A stretch of 64,000 nt of DNA, from assembly GCA_963971425.1 (NCBI GenBank), contig OZ020524.1, positions 1,645,773-1,709,772 of the forward strand, read 5' to 3'. A model generated the notes under the pieces. The model saw only the letters and a program-made list of their open reading frames with translations. It did not search any database and was not told the origin of the DNA. The position numbers and the translations under genes are program-made. Of the stretch, positions 48,812 to 59,363 are shown piece after piece (the first letter of the stretch is position 1; the number at the start of each line of letters is the position of its first letter). Source of the DNA: Bryoerythrophyllum caledonicum (Eukaryota; Streptophyta; Bryopsida; Pottiales; Pottiaceae).

Positions 48812-49681
48812 AGGCAAAAAGTGTCGGCTTACATTAAAAAGAGGGTGCAACTAAGAAAAAGTGTTGGGCTATCAATGCCAAAATTAGGGAAGATAGAAAC
48901 TTCCAAAAAGTTAGCTGGGGCGGTGGCCCTTCTCAATATTACAATTAACTTAGGGCTAGTAGAAATTGTTGGTGAGAAAGGACTTGTTGGCTATTTCATT
49001 GGAAAGTGGAACCCTGTAGCCTAAATTGTTCTTATTGTGGCAATGATTTTGGCTTCACATTTTATAATCTATAGCTATGGCAATGGCACTTTTGACACTA
49101 GAATTGCAATTTGTTCCATATATGTTAAGACGATCTCATTTCATTACATAGGATGAGAATATTACATGAACACGGACATGAATGCGGGAATTATATGTTT
49201 AACTAATAGAATTTGTATTGGAATACGTAAATTATATAGTGGATGGATATAAAAAGAAGCCCTAGATGAGTATATAGAGATACATGGTTCTGATGTTTTT
49301 TGCGGGATTTTATTTTATTGATTTTACTTTGCTAAAGTAAAGTGATTGACTTTTCTTTGACATGATAGCTGTTGATTTTTGCTAGTAAGTTCTACCATCA
49401 CTAATTATTCTTTATCTTTGTAGATCAAAGCGAGTTGATAGTGTGGTTGCCTTTTGCATATTTAAGTAGGTGACTTGTATGATGGCACTAAAAGGTTGTA
49501 GTTGCTAACTTACATAACTTTTATGTAGTAATACAATAACTATATTAACATTTGGTACCTTACCTCCAATGTGTGGTTCACAAAACAAAGCATTGGTTGG
49601 AGTACGTTAGCAAATACACAAAGATGTTATTCATTAGCGTGGAACTGCTAGGGATCAACATTTGACCATCAAAATTGGTCA
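48812..49681. other. Intergenic DNA
   Basis: No gene or bounded element recognised. Confidence 0.35.
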
Positions 49682-49824
49682 TGCCATTACACTAAAGATG
49701 GCTTTTAGTGTAATGGTATGAATAGTGTAGTTACCTTAGTACACTCTCTGTTTTTAAGCTTTACAATTAGTGTATGGGTTCGTATTTAGTGTCCACTACA
49801 CTAAAAGCCATCTTTAGTGTAGCA
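49682..49824. mobile_element. 143-bp hairpin MITE
   Basis: The two ends are about 32-bp inverted repeats around CTAAAGATGGCTTTTAGTG, and each end is itself a hairpin (TTACACTAAA ... TTTAGTGTAA). TCA stands outside both ends (49,679-49,681 and 49,825-49,827). The CACTACACTAAA motif recurs in the palindrome at 62,941. Small size, TIRs and 3-bp duplication fit a Tourist-like MITE. Confidence 0.65.
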
Positions 49825-49827
49825 TCA

Positions 49828-50567
49828 CTGGAATGGAAGAGGCTTGATGACTTGAGATAAAGACATGGAAGTGACTGGTCATAGAAATGCTCAATCTTTA
49901 GGAAAGCATAGCAAAAAAACCGAAGGTTTGAGCTGGACATGGGTTATAGGGTATCATTTGTTAGCATTTACATTGATCGAAAAAAGTTATGATCCTACAG
50001 TGATGCAATCATTAAGGGAGAAATGAACGTCTTGATAAGTTGAAGGTAATTATGTTTTATCATGATTTTTTGAGAAGTTTTTTTCCAATTGTTTTTTTTA
50101 ATTTGTTGTATTTTTGTTTTCAAAACAAAAGATACAGTTGTTGCGGCTTCGTTGATAGAGATAGGATGTCGTTTAAGTGTGACGGTAAGTTGTCTTAATT
50201 TGTATGATTATTTTTTTTTGTTTTTTTTGTTTTTAATTGAATCTCAATTTTGTAACGAGAGTGGCAATGTGGAGCATGTGGTTGTCCTTAGGCATTGCCC
50301 AAGTCTACTTCTTTTGGTTCTTAAGGAGTGTCCCGAGCTAATGAAGGAATTCAAGATGTCTTTTTGTTGGAGTACTCGTGGGAAGAGTTGTCTTGGTGTG
50401 GAGCAAGGAGAAGCAAGCAAGATCACGAGTTGTCATGGTAATGTCATCAAGAATATTACCAATTGTTCTATTTTCAATGTTGTATCGAATGGGATTATTT
50501 GGAAGCAATTTCGGAGAATATGGTTTTAATAGGGAAGAATGTAGAATATTGAAGACTGTATGATAGA
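49828..50567. other. Intergenic DNA
   Basis: A frame at 50,089-50,529 reads through T-rich DNA and resembles no known protein. Nothing else supported. Confidence 0.35.
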
Positions 50568-50579
50568 TAGAGAATAACT

Positions 50580-50710
50580 AGTCTACCCTCAAAAGGGGGA
50601 AGTAGTTCCAGCTCACTAATTCCCTGTCCGGTGGGCATGGTCTTGGTAGCAGAACGAACGGACACTTTATTCACGGCGGCCTCCTCCGGACACCGGTGTT
50701 CTTCTTCTTC
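50580..50710 (+). mobile_element. 5'-truncated LINE copy, 131 bp, with 12-bp target duplication
   Basis: TAGAGAATAACT flanks both sides (50,568-50,579 and 50,711-50,722). The insert GTCTACCCTCAAAAGGGGGA to CTTCTTCTTC matches the 3' end of the LINE at 35,057-35,193 (about 80% by eye), in the opposite orientation. It consists of nothing but the 3' terminus, as expected of an abortive LINE insertion or of a SINE that borrowed this tail. Confidence 0.8.
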
Positions 50711-51004
50711 TAGAGAATAACTCGTGGCCCATGTTTTTCCCCTCTGATAGTTGTTGGGGGATTTTTTAAGGTTGGACACATTCTTGTAAGATTTGTTTTG
50801 TAAATTGTGTTAATATTTTTTAATATTCAAATATTTGTTGAAGATATCTCTCCAAAATTTAATCGTACAGAGCACAATTAAATTTTAAAATAATCATTTT
50901 GTGGACTTGATGGGATATCAAGCCAAGGTTTTCCCTTGTAAAAGAAACAAGTTGGGCTTAACGTCACTGGAATAATTGATCCGTATGATTCTTTGACTCT
51001 TTTT

Positions 51005-51095
51005 ACCCCTAAAAGCCCGTGACAATTTCACACCAAAAACACTTCAAAATTGTTGATTCTAGTGTAATGAGTAAGGAAGGAAACAAAACCTTATA
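51005..51095. mobile_element. Single piggyBac-like end related to copy A
   Basis: CCCCTAAAAGCCC is followed by sequence homologous to the reverse complement of the right end of the element at 1551-2651 (shared AAACACT(T/C)CAAAATTG). TTTA rather than TTAA precedes it and no second end was found nearby. A truncated copy. Confidence 0.5.
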
Positions 51096-51099
51096 TTTA

Positions 51100-52298
51100 T
51101 CCTTTTGACCGTAGGATCTCCATAAAGACTTAGTAAGTAACATACTCACAAAATTTCATACAGTTTGAAAGATTATAGTGTTTGAAGTCAAGAAAATGGT
51201 TCATTTTCTTCCCTGCTTTGAATGGATCCGCAAACTTTGACTTCACTTCGTATTAAATTTTTTCACTACGGAAGGTTTAAATCGTTTACCATTGTGTTAA
51301 GCATGATGTTAGTTCCGTGTACACCAATTTTTAGAGGTAGAGAAGGGGTCACATAGCATATTCACAACAAGTGTGCAAGGAGTGGAGGTTCAAAAATTGT
51401 CAATTCACAATTTATTTTATTGAGAATTTAATATGTTCTAGAATGATAATCTAAACAGTCATTAAGAATGCTTACACCACATAATGTTTTAGAAAAAACA
51501 AAAAGTGAAAAATATGAAGATCTCTAGGTTTTATGTAGAAAAGATGAAGTTTTTTCCCCCGCTTGACCGAAATGTGTAAAAATGTGCTAAAATGTTTTTT
51601 TCACTAAAGACAAGAATTATTTTTTGACATCTTCAAAGAACGTAATATTCTCTACGTGTATGGAAAATCTCAATGTTAATATAGACTTCCAGCAAAAGTT
51701 TGGAGTTGCCCAAAGTCCCTATTTCTAACTTTGAGTGGTACTAACTTTCAAACCAAGAATCCAAAAATAATAATAAAAATATCTACATGGAGCTCTTATC
51801 AGGGGAAATCTAGTTAAAGAGTTTCAAAAGATTTTAAATATCTCTACTTTGAATAAGAAACTAATCTCAAAGAACATCATGTTATTTACTTGTATTGAAA
51901 TTTTCATACTTAATAAAGGGGTGCAAAATCATTTTACCTTGGAGCTACCCACAGTACTCAATAGACATCACTTAAACTATTTTTCTTAAGGTCCGGTGAG
52001 CAAAAAGAATAATATTCCCAAAAAAGCTAGAGTTCACATTGACATAGAACATGCGAAGTAAAAGTATATACATAATTTTGAATGACTTCCAACTTCTGCC
52101 TCATTGATTGTAATTATACAAGGATGTTCCAAACTTATACAGGTTGTGAATGTGATATTAGTTAGAGATACTGAGAACAATAAAAGGCTGATGAGGCAGG
52201 GAATTATATGCACGAGTGGGTGAACAATTACATCTCACTTTTGACGCTGCTGTGATATTTCTAATAAAATTAAACAAGTCAAAACTGAAGCCTAAGAA
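51100..52298. other. Intergenic DNA downstream of RPA43
   Basis: AT-rich. No gene or repeat boundary seen. Confidence 0.35.
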
Positions 52299-54642
52299 TC
52301 AGAGGAAAGAGTGGACGTCCAAACTCTTTCGTCTCTTCTTCACGCTGCTGTCGCCTCCAGCCTCCGTCTTGTCTTTCCTCTTCTTCTTCTTTTTAGGAGT
52401 ATTATGCTCATTTGTGCCTTCCAAGGCTCCCTCGTTGTGTTTTGACCTCTTGTCCCCATTCTCTGCAACTCTGCACCAGGTGGGATAAACAAGAAAACAC
52501 TTTAGAAGCAAATAGTATGTTCGTTAGAGTTATTTGTAAAGTGAGGCAAAGATACCAAGAGTTCAGACCTCTTTTCTCAGCCATATAGAGCTCTAAATTT
52601 CTATAATCAGCTCAAAGAGAAAAAAGAAGGCTAAAACTACTTCTAACTGGAGTTTAGAGACCACCAAACTCTACCTCTGACTGGATTAAAGGATTCTAGT
52701 TGAGTGACCACCAAGTTCTTCTATTGATCTGATAGTTATTAGACTGAGAAAAGAGTAGGATTATGAATCAAAACAGGGGGTATCTTATTGTGGGGAACTA
52801 GTGCAATACCTGTGGGTATCTTCAACATTAACCCTGTCCTCGGATTCTAATGTCAGGTACTTGACACAGCCCGTTTGTGGACCGAGAAGAGCTCCGGTGA
52901 GATCAACGATCTCTTCATTCTCCTGAACACTGCAGCAAAAGCATGTCAAGAACATCTTTGATCACAAGCTGAGACAATGTCAAGATTCAGCTTAAGATGA
53001 ATTCTCTGTTAAGCTAAACATGGACTTGATTCAGCTTCAAGATGAGCTCTACGCATGCATTTTGGACATTGCCTGTATCATGCTAAGAATTGAACAGAAA
53101 TACAGGACCGCTTACCACAAACAATCAAGGGCCATCTGCTCTTATCAGGTGGTCGTCTTTACCTTTTGACAGAGAATCGAATTAGGCTGCCAATTTTGAT
53201 GCAGTGACGCTCGTCAGATTCGTTCATCCATACCTTGGTACCATCCTGTACCACCAAAGCCTCTAATTTTTCAGTATACAAAACGAAAAATGGCCATTCT
53301 AATATACCCCCAACAGTGCATGAATGTGTCTATGTTCGGTTTTCAATACCATTGGCACTTTTGTGCTAGACTTTCCAGATGCAAATTGTAACTGCGATTC
53401 AAACGTTTTCAGTTTTTTGGATGCCATTAGTGTAGATGCAAAAAGGGCATGTTAGAGTTATCACATGAGTAGAGAAACTTGGTAAAAAAGAAAGAGCATA
53501 TGTGGAAACCACCAATGTAACACATGATGATAATTATATTGGTGGTTTATATGGTGTTAAACCCTAAACCCTGAACCACAAAACATTTGATGATTATTGA
53601 AACAAGTACCTCTCCTTCACAATAGACAAGCTCGCTCCGAATGTCCGAGGACCCAATTGCAGCGTTGAATAGGCCGAGAACCACTACTCCCAGATAATCT
53701 TCCTCCACTTTGTTCACCTTCCCCTCTGCAAGAAGCCAGATTCAGATACAACCGTTTCTTTTGATGTAAAAGGGAGGAAAGCCTTTTCATGAAATGTTGA
53801 ATCACAAAAAGTCTTGACAGGTAATACCTACAAATAAACCAACTTTGGGCGTGAACAGAAGCAGCGTCGTTGTCAAGCGCACGCAAAAGTACGGTGTCAA
53901 TCCTTCCAAAATAGCTGCTGTGCGTCCTTTGATTTTCGTGTCTGAATGGGCCAACACTGATCCGTCAAAGTGCTCATTGTACCTGCACAGCACCCAGCGA
54001 ACCACCTCAGGGTTTAGGGTTTAAGGTTTAGGGTGTAAGAAAGAGTACTCTCCATGTCCATGCACACACTGCCTCCTTCAGGAATTGAGACTGGTATCAA
54101 GCTTAGAATCGATCACGCGAACCAGAAGAACACATTCGATCAGCAAACATGAAAGGAATTCCAGTTCTCAGGGTTTAAGGTTTAAAAACAATTTCGTATT
54201 GCTACTCCATTTCCACGCACACAATGCCACCTCTAAAATGCCACTTGACATCAAGCAAGCTTGCAATCAACACAATCATGTGTACTAGAACAACACCCAG
54301 AAAACAAGGATTCCACTTATGAGGGTTTAGGGTTTAAGAACAACTCATTTTCTGCTCTTCGTCTCATTTCTTAAGGGTTAGCGTTTGAGACTCCCTACTA
54401 CTACTGCTCTCCATTTCCACGCACACAGTGCCTCCTTCACATCTTCCGCATGACATGAGAATACAGGCAGCAAGCTCGCACCAAACATGAAACCCTAAAT
54501 CCTAAACGAAGAACACCGCTTACTCATTCTACCTCACAAGCAACGCGTTGAGAATCTCCCGCACGCCCTGCTGCACATTGGACGCGCGCGACGGGTGTAA
54601 GTGCACCACCATCTTCACCTTCTTCTCCCACAGCCCCTCCAT
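52299..54642 (-). CDS. RPA43: RNA polymerase I stalk subunit RPA43 (Rpb7-like)
   Basis: Partner of the Pol I stalk that binds the initiation factor RRN3; acts in the nucleolus in rRNA synthesis. Six exons join in phase: 54642-54533, 53982-53840, 53725-53610, 53245-53163, 52929-52810 and 52470-52299, giving 247 residues. Key segments: MEGLWEKKVKMVVHLHPSRA (start), YNEHFDGSVLAHSDTKIKG, LEGLTPYFCVRLTTTLLLF (tip domain), YLGVVVLGLFNAAIGSSDIR and HCIKIGSLIRFSVK (OB domain), LLGPQTGCVKYL, and a C-terminal nucleolar-type basic tail TPKKKKKRKDKTE to KKRRKSLDVHSFL. The start is placed where the Arabidopsis-type protein begins. It is divergent from the DRG2 gene. Confidence 0.93.
52529..52770. repeat. 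GTTATTTGT-family repeat copy in RPA43 intron 5
   Basis: Starts GTTATTTGTAAAGTGAGG and shares with the copy at 55,620 the blocks GGCTAAAACTACTT, GAGACCACCAA(A/G)CTCT and the final GAGAAAAGAGTAG. Its right end is not cleanly defined. Confidence 0.5.
53557..53577. repeat. Telomere-like AAACCCTAAACCCTG in RPA43 intron 3
   Basis: Two to three CCCTAAA-type units in an intron. Of interest with the larger set in intron 1. Confidence 0.6.
54005..54510. repeat. Degenerate tandem repeat with telomere-like motifs in RPA43 intron 1
   Basis: Three units of about 150-160 bp start with (C/T)(C/G)AGGGTTTA(G/A)GGTTTA at about 54,007, 54,168 and 54,320. Each continues with CTCCATTTCCACGCACACA-type sequence and then GACAT(C/G)A..CAAGCT..CA. 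Almost the whole intron (54,532-53,983) is made of them. AACCCTAAATCCTAAAC appears inverted at 54,490. Confidence 0.65.
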
Positions 54643-55100
54643 CAGCGGCGGACCGGCAGCCAACCCCATCACTACCCAAACAACACAACCCAAAATCTCA
54701 CAGTACAGTACCAGCCTCCTCTGTTGTGAAGACCTAGGGCTTCTACACCTTGAAACCCAAAACCCCACGAAAGCCAAAGACGACCATATTTTCAAAGCTA
54801 GAAGCTCACGGCAAAGGGTCTTCCAACGCCACGGTTGTAGGAATGCGCCTCCCAACCCTAATAGTGTTGTTTTTCCAAAGTTTGTCGCCATTTTCGAGAT
54901 GTAGAACAGAGCACAATTGCACTCATCAGGTGCATTTCGTTTTATCCTTGTTGGTGATTCTGAGATCTGTTGCGGCATGTGGATGTGTTCTGAGTTGGGT
55001 TTCTGAAGATGTTTGATGGTGGGTTAGTGGTGTAATTGTGTTCGTAGGCGCTTGAGTTGTGGAGGTTTAAGCCTGTGTCGGGGGAAGGAAGGTCGCCAAG
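54643..55100. promoter_or_regulatory. Bidirectional promoter between RPA43 and DRG2
   Basis: 458 bases separate two divergent start codons, so the promoters must overlap or share elements. AACCCTAA occurs near 54,855. No TATA element is evident. Confidence 0.5.
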
Positions 55101-57921
55101 ATGGGGATCGTGGAGCGGATTAAGGAGATTGAGTTCGAGATGGCTCGAACTCAGAAGAATAAAGCCACAGGTGCGGTTATTGATTCCTATCTTGTCAACG
55201 AGCGATGGGAGAAGGGAGATTGGGAAGCGTGGAAGGGGTGGAGTTGTAGCAGCGACACGTTCAGGCTTTAGACGTGGTCTGCAGACTCGTTTTTGACCTA
55301 TTCTGATCCCGAGCAGTGGAATTTGGGGTTGCGAGAGGTGCTGATGTTGGTTGGTTTGCAGAGTATCATCTCGGGCAGCTCAAGGCGAAAATTGCCAAGC
55401 TAAGGACTCAGTTGCTGGAGCCGCCCAAGGTTTGATTCTCTCTCTCGCTCTCGCTCTCGCCCAGTCGTACTCTTTATCTAGGGCTTTGTGGAGAGGTTTT
55501 TTCATGCTGGGTGCTTTCTAGGGTTCAAGTCAAGCTGGAGATGGGTTCGAGGTCACGAAATTCGGCCACGGTCGATGTGCTCTCATCGGATTTCCAAGGT
55601 GCACTTCTCAACATCGTCTGTTATTTGTAAAGTCACCTCAAGTTTGAACAAGTTACCCGTCTTTTCTCAGTAAAATCACCTCTGAATAGTTCTCGATCAA
55701 TCTAATATTTATCAGAGTTGATCTCATGCAAACTCTTTCTTCACTCTCAAAGACGGCTAAACCTACTTTGGCCCGAGTTGAGAGACCACCAAGCTCTTCT
55801 GTTGATCTAGTAACTATCTAGAGTGAGGAAAGAGTAGCGAAAAGAACGTTTCACAAATAACTCTGTCGTTTTGTGAGTGAATTGCTTGCTGCCTCTGGTT
55901 TCATTACTCAGGCATGCTTGCTGATGTGCAGTGTGGGGAAGTCGACCTTGTTGACTCTTCTGACGGGCACACAATCAGAGGCTGCAGCGTACGAGTTCAC
56001 GACGTTGACTTGCATTCCGGGGATCATCCACTACAACGACGCCAAGATCCAGCTTCTGGATCTGCCTGGAATTATTGAGGGCGCTTCCGAAGGAAAGGGT
56101 CGTGGGCGGCAGGCATGTTCACATTAGTCCTGCAATTACACTACAGCATGATCATCAGTTCATGTTTTCCAGCGCTCTTTGCAGCATGAACTCATGATTT
56201 ATTGTTGGGACTTGTGCAGGTTATTGCTGTGGCTAAATCGTCCGATGTTGTGTTGATGGTTCTTGATGCTTCCAAGGTACACAACCGTCAAAAGTTTTGG
56301 GAATAGTTGCTGTATTTCTATCTCGGAAGATTGATTCAATGTAACAGTATTTCTATCTCGAAAGATTAATCCACAGGTTTCGGTGATGTAGAAAAACTGA
56401 TAGAAGCATAAGATCATGTTGCACTTTCTGGACGTGTTTGACCCCCCTTTCTCAGCAAACTGGAGAGATTCTTTCATAATCGCTGTGAAAGGATAAGCTA
56501 ACACAATCGCTTGTTTGTTGCTACAGAGTGAAGGCCATAGGCAGATCTTGACGAGGGAATTGGAAGCTGTAGGATTACGACTCAACAAGCGGCCTCCTCA
56601 GGTTAGTCAACCAATCATTTTCCTTCTTCTCAAGTTTTGAGTCAGAGCTTCGTATTTGTTCAAATTCCGGTGATTAGAAGTAAGGCTGCCTCTTAATCAT
56701 ATTTTGTCTCGAGAGCAGTGATAATAATTTATATGAACTTGGAGATTCGTGTAATTTTGAGTTATAGATAAAGTCTCAGTTTCTTGTGGGGTTATAGCAT
56801 CATGAGTTCATTATGTTGTCTCTTTCCAGATATACTTCAAGAGGAAGAAAACTGGAGGGATTTCCTTCAACAGCACAATGCAGTTGTCGCATGTGGATGA
56901 GAAGCTCTGCTACCAAATTTTGCACGAATACAAAATTCACAACGCTGAGGTAGGTTTCGTCGTTGAATAAGTTTGTTACCTTTGGTACTGCTGCAGGTCA
57001 CCCGGTGAGTTTGACAGCCGTGTTATCTTGTAACAACTCCAATTCTGAAATTGCAGGTGCTATTTAGGGAAGATGCGACAGTGGATGACCTGATTGATGT
57101 GATCGAAGGAAACCGAAAGTACATCAAGTGTGTTTACGTGTACAACAAGATTGACGTGGTTGGTATTGATGACGTCGATCATCTAGCTCGTCAACCTAAT
57201 TCAATCGTCATCAGTTGTAATCTTGAGGTGAGAATCCGAAATGTAGAGAGGATTGGTTTAATGCAGGTCTTTCGTCAATGAGATTCATCTTCTTATTATT
57301 AACGATTTGTACTATTTTTGGCAGCTCAACCTTGACAGATTACTGGCGAGAATGTGGGATGAAATGGGACTTGTCCGTGTATATACCAAACCTCAGGGCC
57401 AACAACCTGATTTCTCAGAACCGGTTGTTTTGTCCACGGTAAGCATCTCTTCTTCAATATGTTTCATGATTGTACCATTGCACAGCGTTAAAACTTTCTT
57501 CGAATTTCTTCTTTGTTTGAATTGCAGGACAGAGGAGGCTGCTCTGTGGAAGATTTCTGTAATCACATTCATCGCAGTTTATTGAAAGATATCAAGTACG
57601 TGCTTGTGTGGGGCACAAGCGCCAAGCATTACCCACAACGGTGTGGCACACAACATGTCCTTCAGGACGAAGATGTTGTACAGATTGTGAAGAAGAAGGT
57701 ATGTACCTTTCTCTCATAGGTGTCATCACATTAGAGTTACTTGTAAAGTCACCCTAAGTTTCAACAAAATACCGGTCGTTTGTTTATTTTTGCCTCACCT
57801 GTTTATTTTTGTTTATTTGCAGGAAGTGGAAGGAGAAGGTGGAAGAGGGCGGTTCAAGTCGCATACAACAGGTGCTGTTCGAATTGCAGACAGAGAGAAG
57901 AAGGCGCCTCTGAAGCAGTGA
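55101..57921 (+). CDS. DRG2: Developmentally regulated GTP-binding protein, DRG2 type
   Basis: An Obg-superfamily TRAFAC GTPase with TGS domain that binds a DFRP partner and polysomes in the cytosol. Eleven exons join in phase: 55101-55170, 55362-55429, 55522-55598, 55932-56112, 56220-56276, 56527-56601, 56830-56949, 57057-57227, 57325-57438, 57528-57698 and 57823-57921, giving 400 residues. Start [20 protein letters not shown] and YHLGQLKAK are DRG2 traits. G1 is [11 protein letters not shown] (split by intron 3), switch region [12 protein letters not shown]3 [19 protein letters not shown]4 NKID, G5 SCN, and C-terminal [14 protein letters not shown] and REKKAPLKQ. Intron 4 has a GC donor (CAG|GCATGT, 56,113); all others are GT-AG. 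Exon 8 reads SCNLE where relatives have SCNLK. Confidence 0.96.
55620..55861. mobile_element. 242-bp MITE in DRG2 intron 3
   Basis: The ends GTTATTTGTAAAGTC and, mirrored, GTTATTTGTGAAACG are inverted repeats; TCT lies directly outside each (55,617-55,619 and 55,862-55,864). Related copies lie in RPA43 intron 5 (52,529) and DRG2 intron 10 (57,736). No coding potential. Confidence 0.6.
57736..57785. repeat. Partial copy of the GTTATTTGT MITE in DRG2 intron 10
   Basis: GTTACTTGTAAAGTCACC followed by TAAGTTTCAACAAAATACC matches the first 45 bases of the MITE at 55,620. Only the left end is present. Confidence 0.55.
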
Positions 57922-59363
57922 TATTTTCAGGTCAATTTCTGCAGTTCTTGTGGTTTTACAGCTTGTGAATTCGTCGTAGATATAGTCTATATCAAGGTTC
58001 TGGTTATTATCCCGCAGCTGCCACTGTTTAGTTTTTCAGTGGAGCTCTATGTCCTTACATTATTCCTCAGTTATCATGAATATGACTACCCGATGGTCAG
58101 AAATGCATGTTTATGACTCTTCTTGTCTGACAGTAGATGATAAACTTCAAGTTTGTCATGTACCAGTCTCAGGTAATAATTGTTGTATAGGATCTTCCAT
58201 CTGTTTTTTAGTGCTGAAAAGCATTTCCGCCACAAACTTTACCTCAATGATGTAAATCTTTGGAATATGACTGAAACTGTTTCCAACAATAAGTGCAGAA
58301 TGAAAGCATTTTTCTTTATGAAATGTAGAGATTCCAGTTGACCTGATGACAATGATGCAACTTTACTCTTCTGGACGGAGCAATCATAGAGGTTCTGTCG
58401 AGCGTTGGAATGAGCAAATTGGTCCCCACCCTTTTCTATAGCTTGGATGATGGACATTAGTCCTCAGGAGCCCAAAAGTTGAAGTTCGTGTCACCCTACT
58501 TTTGGGCGCCACAACCAAAATGGAACCAACTCATCATCATCATCATCTATCCAGGAGCAATTCCCAAGTCAATAAATCTGCACTGAAAGAGCCACAACAG
58601 CAAGGACCTGGGGTGTTTTCTATAAAGATTATTCCAACTAAAGTCCCAGATTTTAGAGACTTTCTTTGAAGCAACTCTCTTGTGGAAACCGCACAATTCG
58701 TTTTCGTAAGAAATCACTGAAATTCCTTTTCTACAGAGCCACGTCCATTCTTTCACTGACACACACCATTAGTTTGATGCTAATAAGTCCCCAACTCATT
58801 CAACCGTTCAACTTCCTAATTTGACCTCAAATTAGGGCCTCTCCGACATTAAAGGATTAATATTATTCTCGGAATGATATTTAATGTGAAAATGAGAAGA
58901 ATGTATGTTCCACACACCTGTCTGCAATGGGACATATTATATGAAACAAACAACTCTGCACTCCTACTCCAAGTTTGATTTACTTTTCAAATATTATAAG
59001 AATTGACACATCCTTACATCCAACATGGTGTGCATCGCCTAGCCACCATCCTTACATCACATAGATATGCCTAACAGCATGGGTCAAAAGTAGCAAAACC
59101 TAACCTTCATACAATATAAGAACATGAGCACAAACCACAAAAACGTGAACATCAAAAAACAAACCGCATGATCTTTCACACAACATCCATGTACATCAGT
59201 AGCTTCCCTCCCAATCAGTTCCCCAAACCCCCATACCAAGTAAAGTATTTGAAAATTGTACCACCTCTAGCTCAGTCTTTTGAGCTTCCAAAGTGCAAAG
59301 CTTCTGCAAGCCATAATTCTTATGGTCAAGTGCGAGCCTTGGATGCAAATCTGGTGATGGTGT
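57922..59363. other. Convergent intergenic region
   Basis: 3' UTRs of DRG2 and the HMA-protein gene plus AT-rich DNA. A short (CAT)n run lies at 58,530. No gene seen. Confidence 0.4.

Noticed and set aside
54529-54978. Longer minus-strand frame upstream of MEGLWEKK as an N-terminal extension of RPA43
   Set aside because: The upstream part does not resemble RPA43, whereas the protein from 54,642 starts like plant RPA43; the upstream frame is taken as leader.
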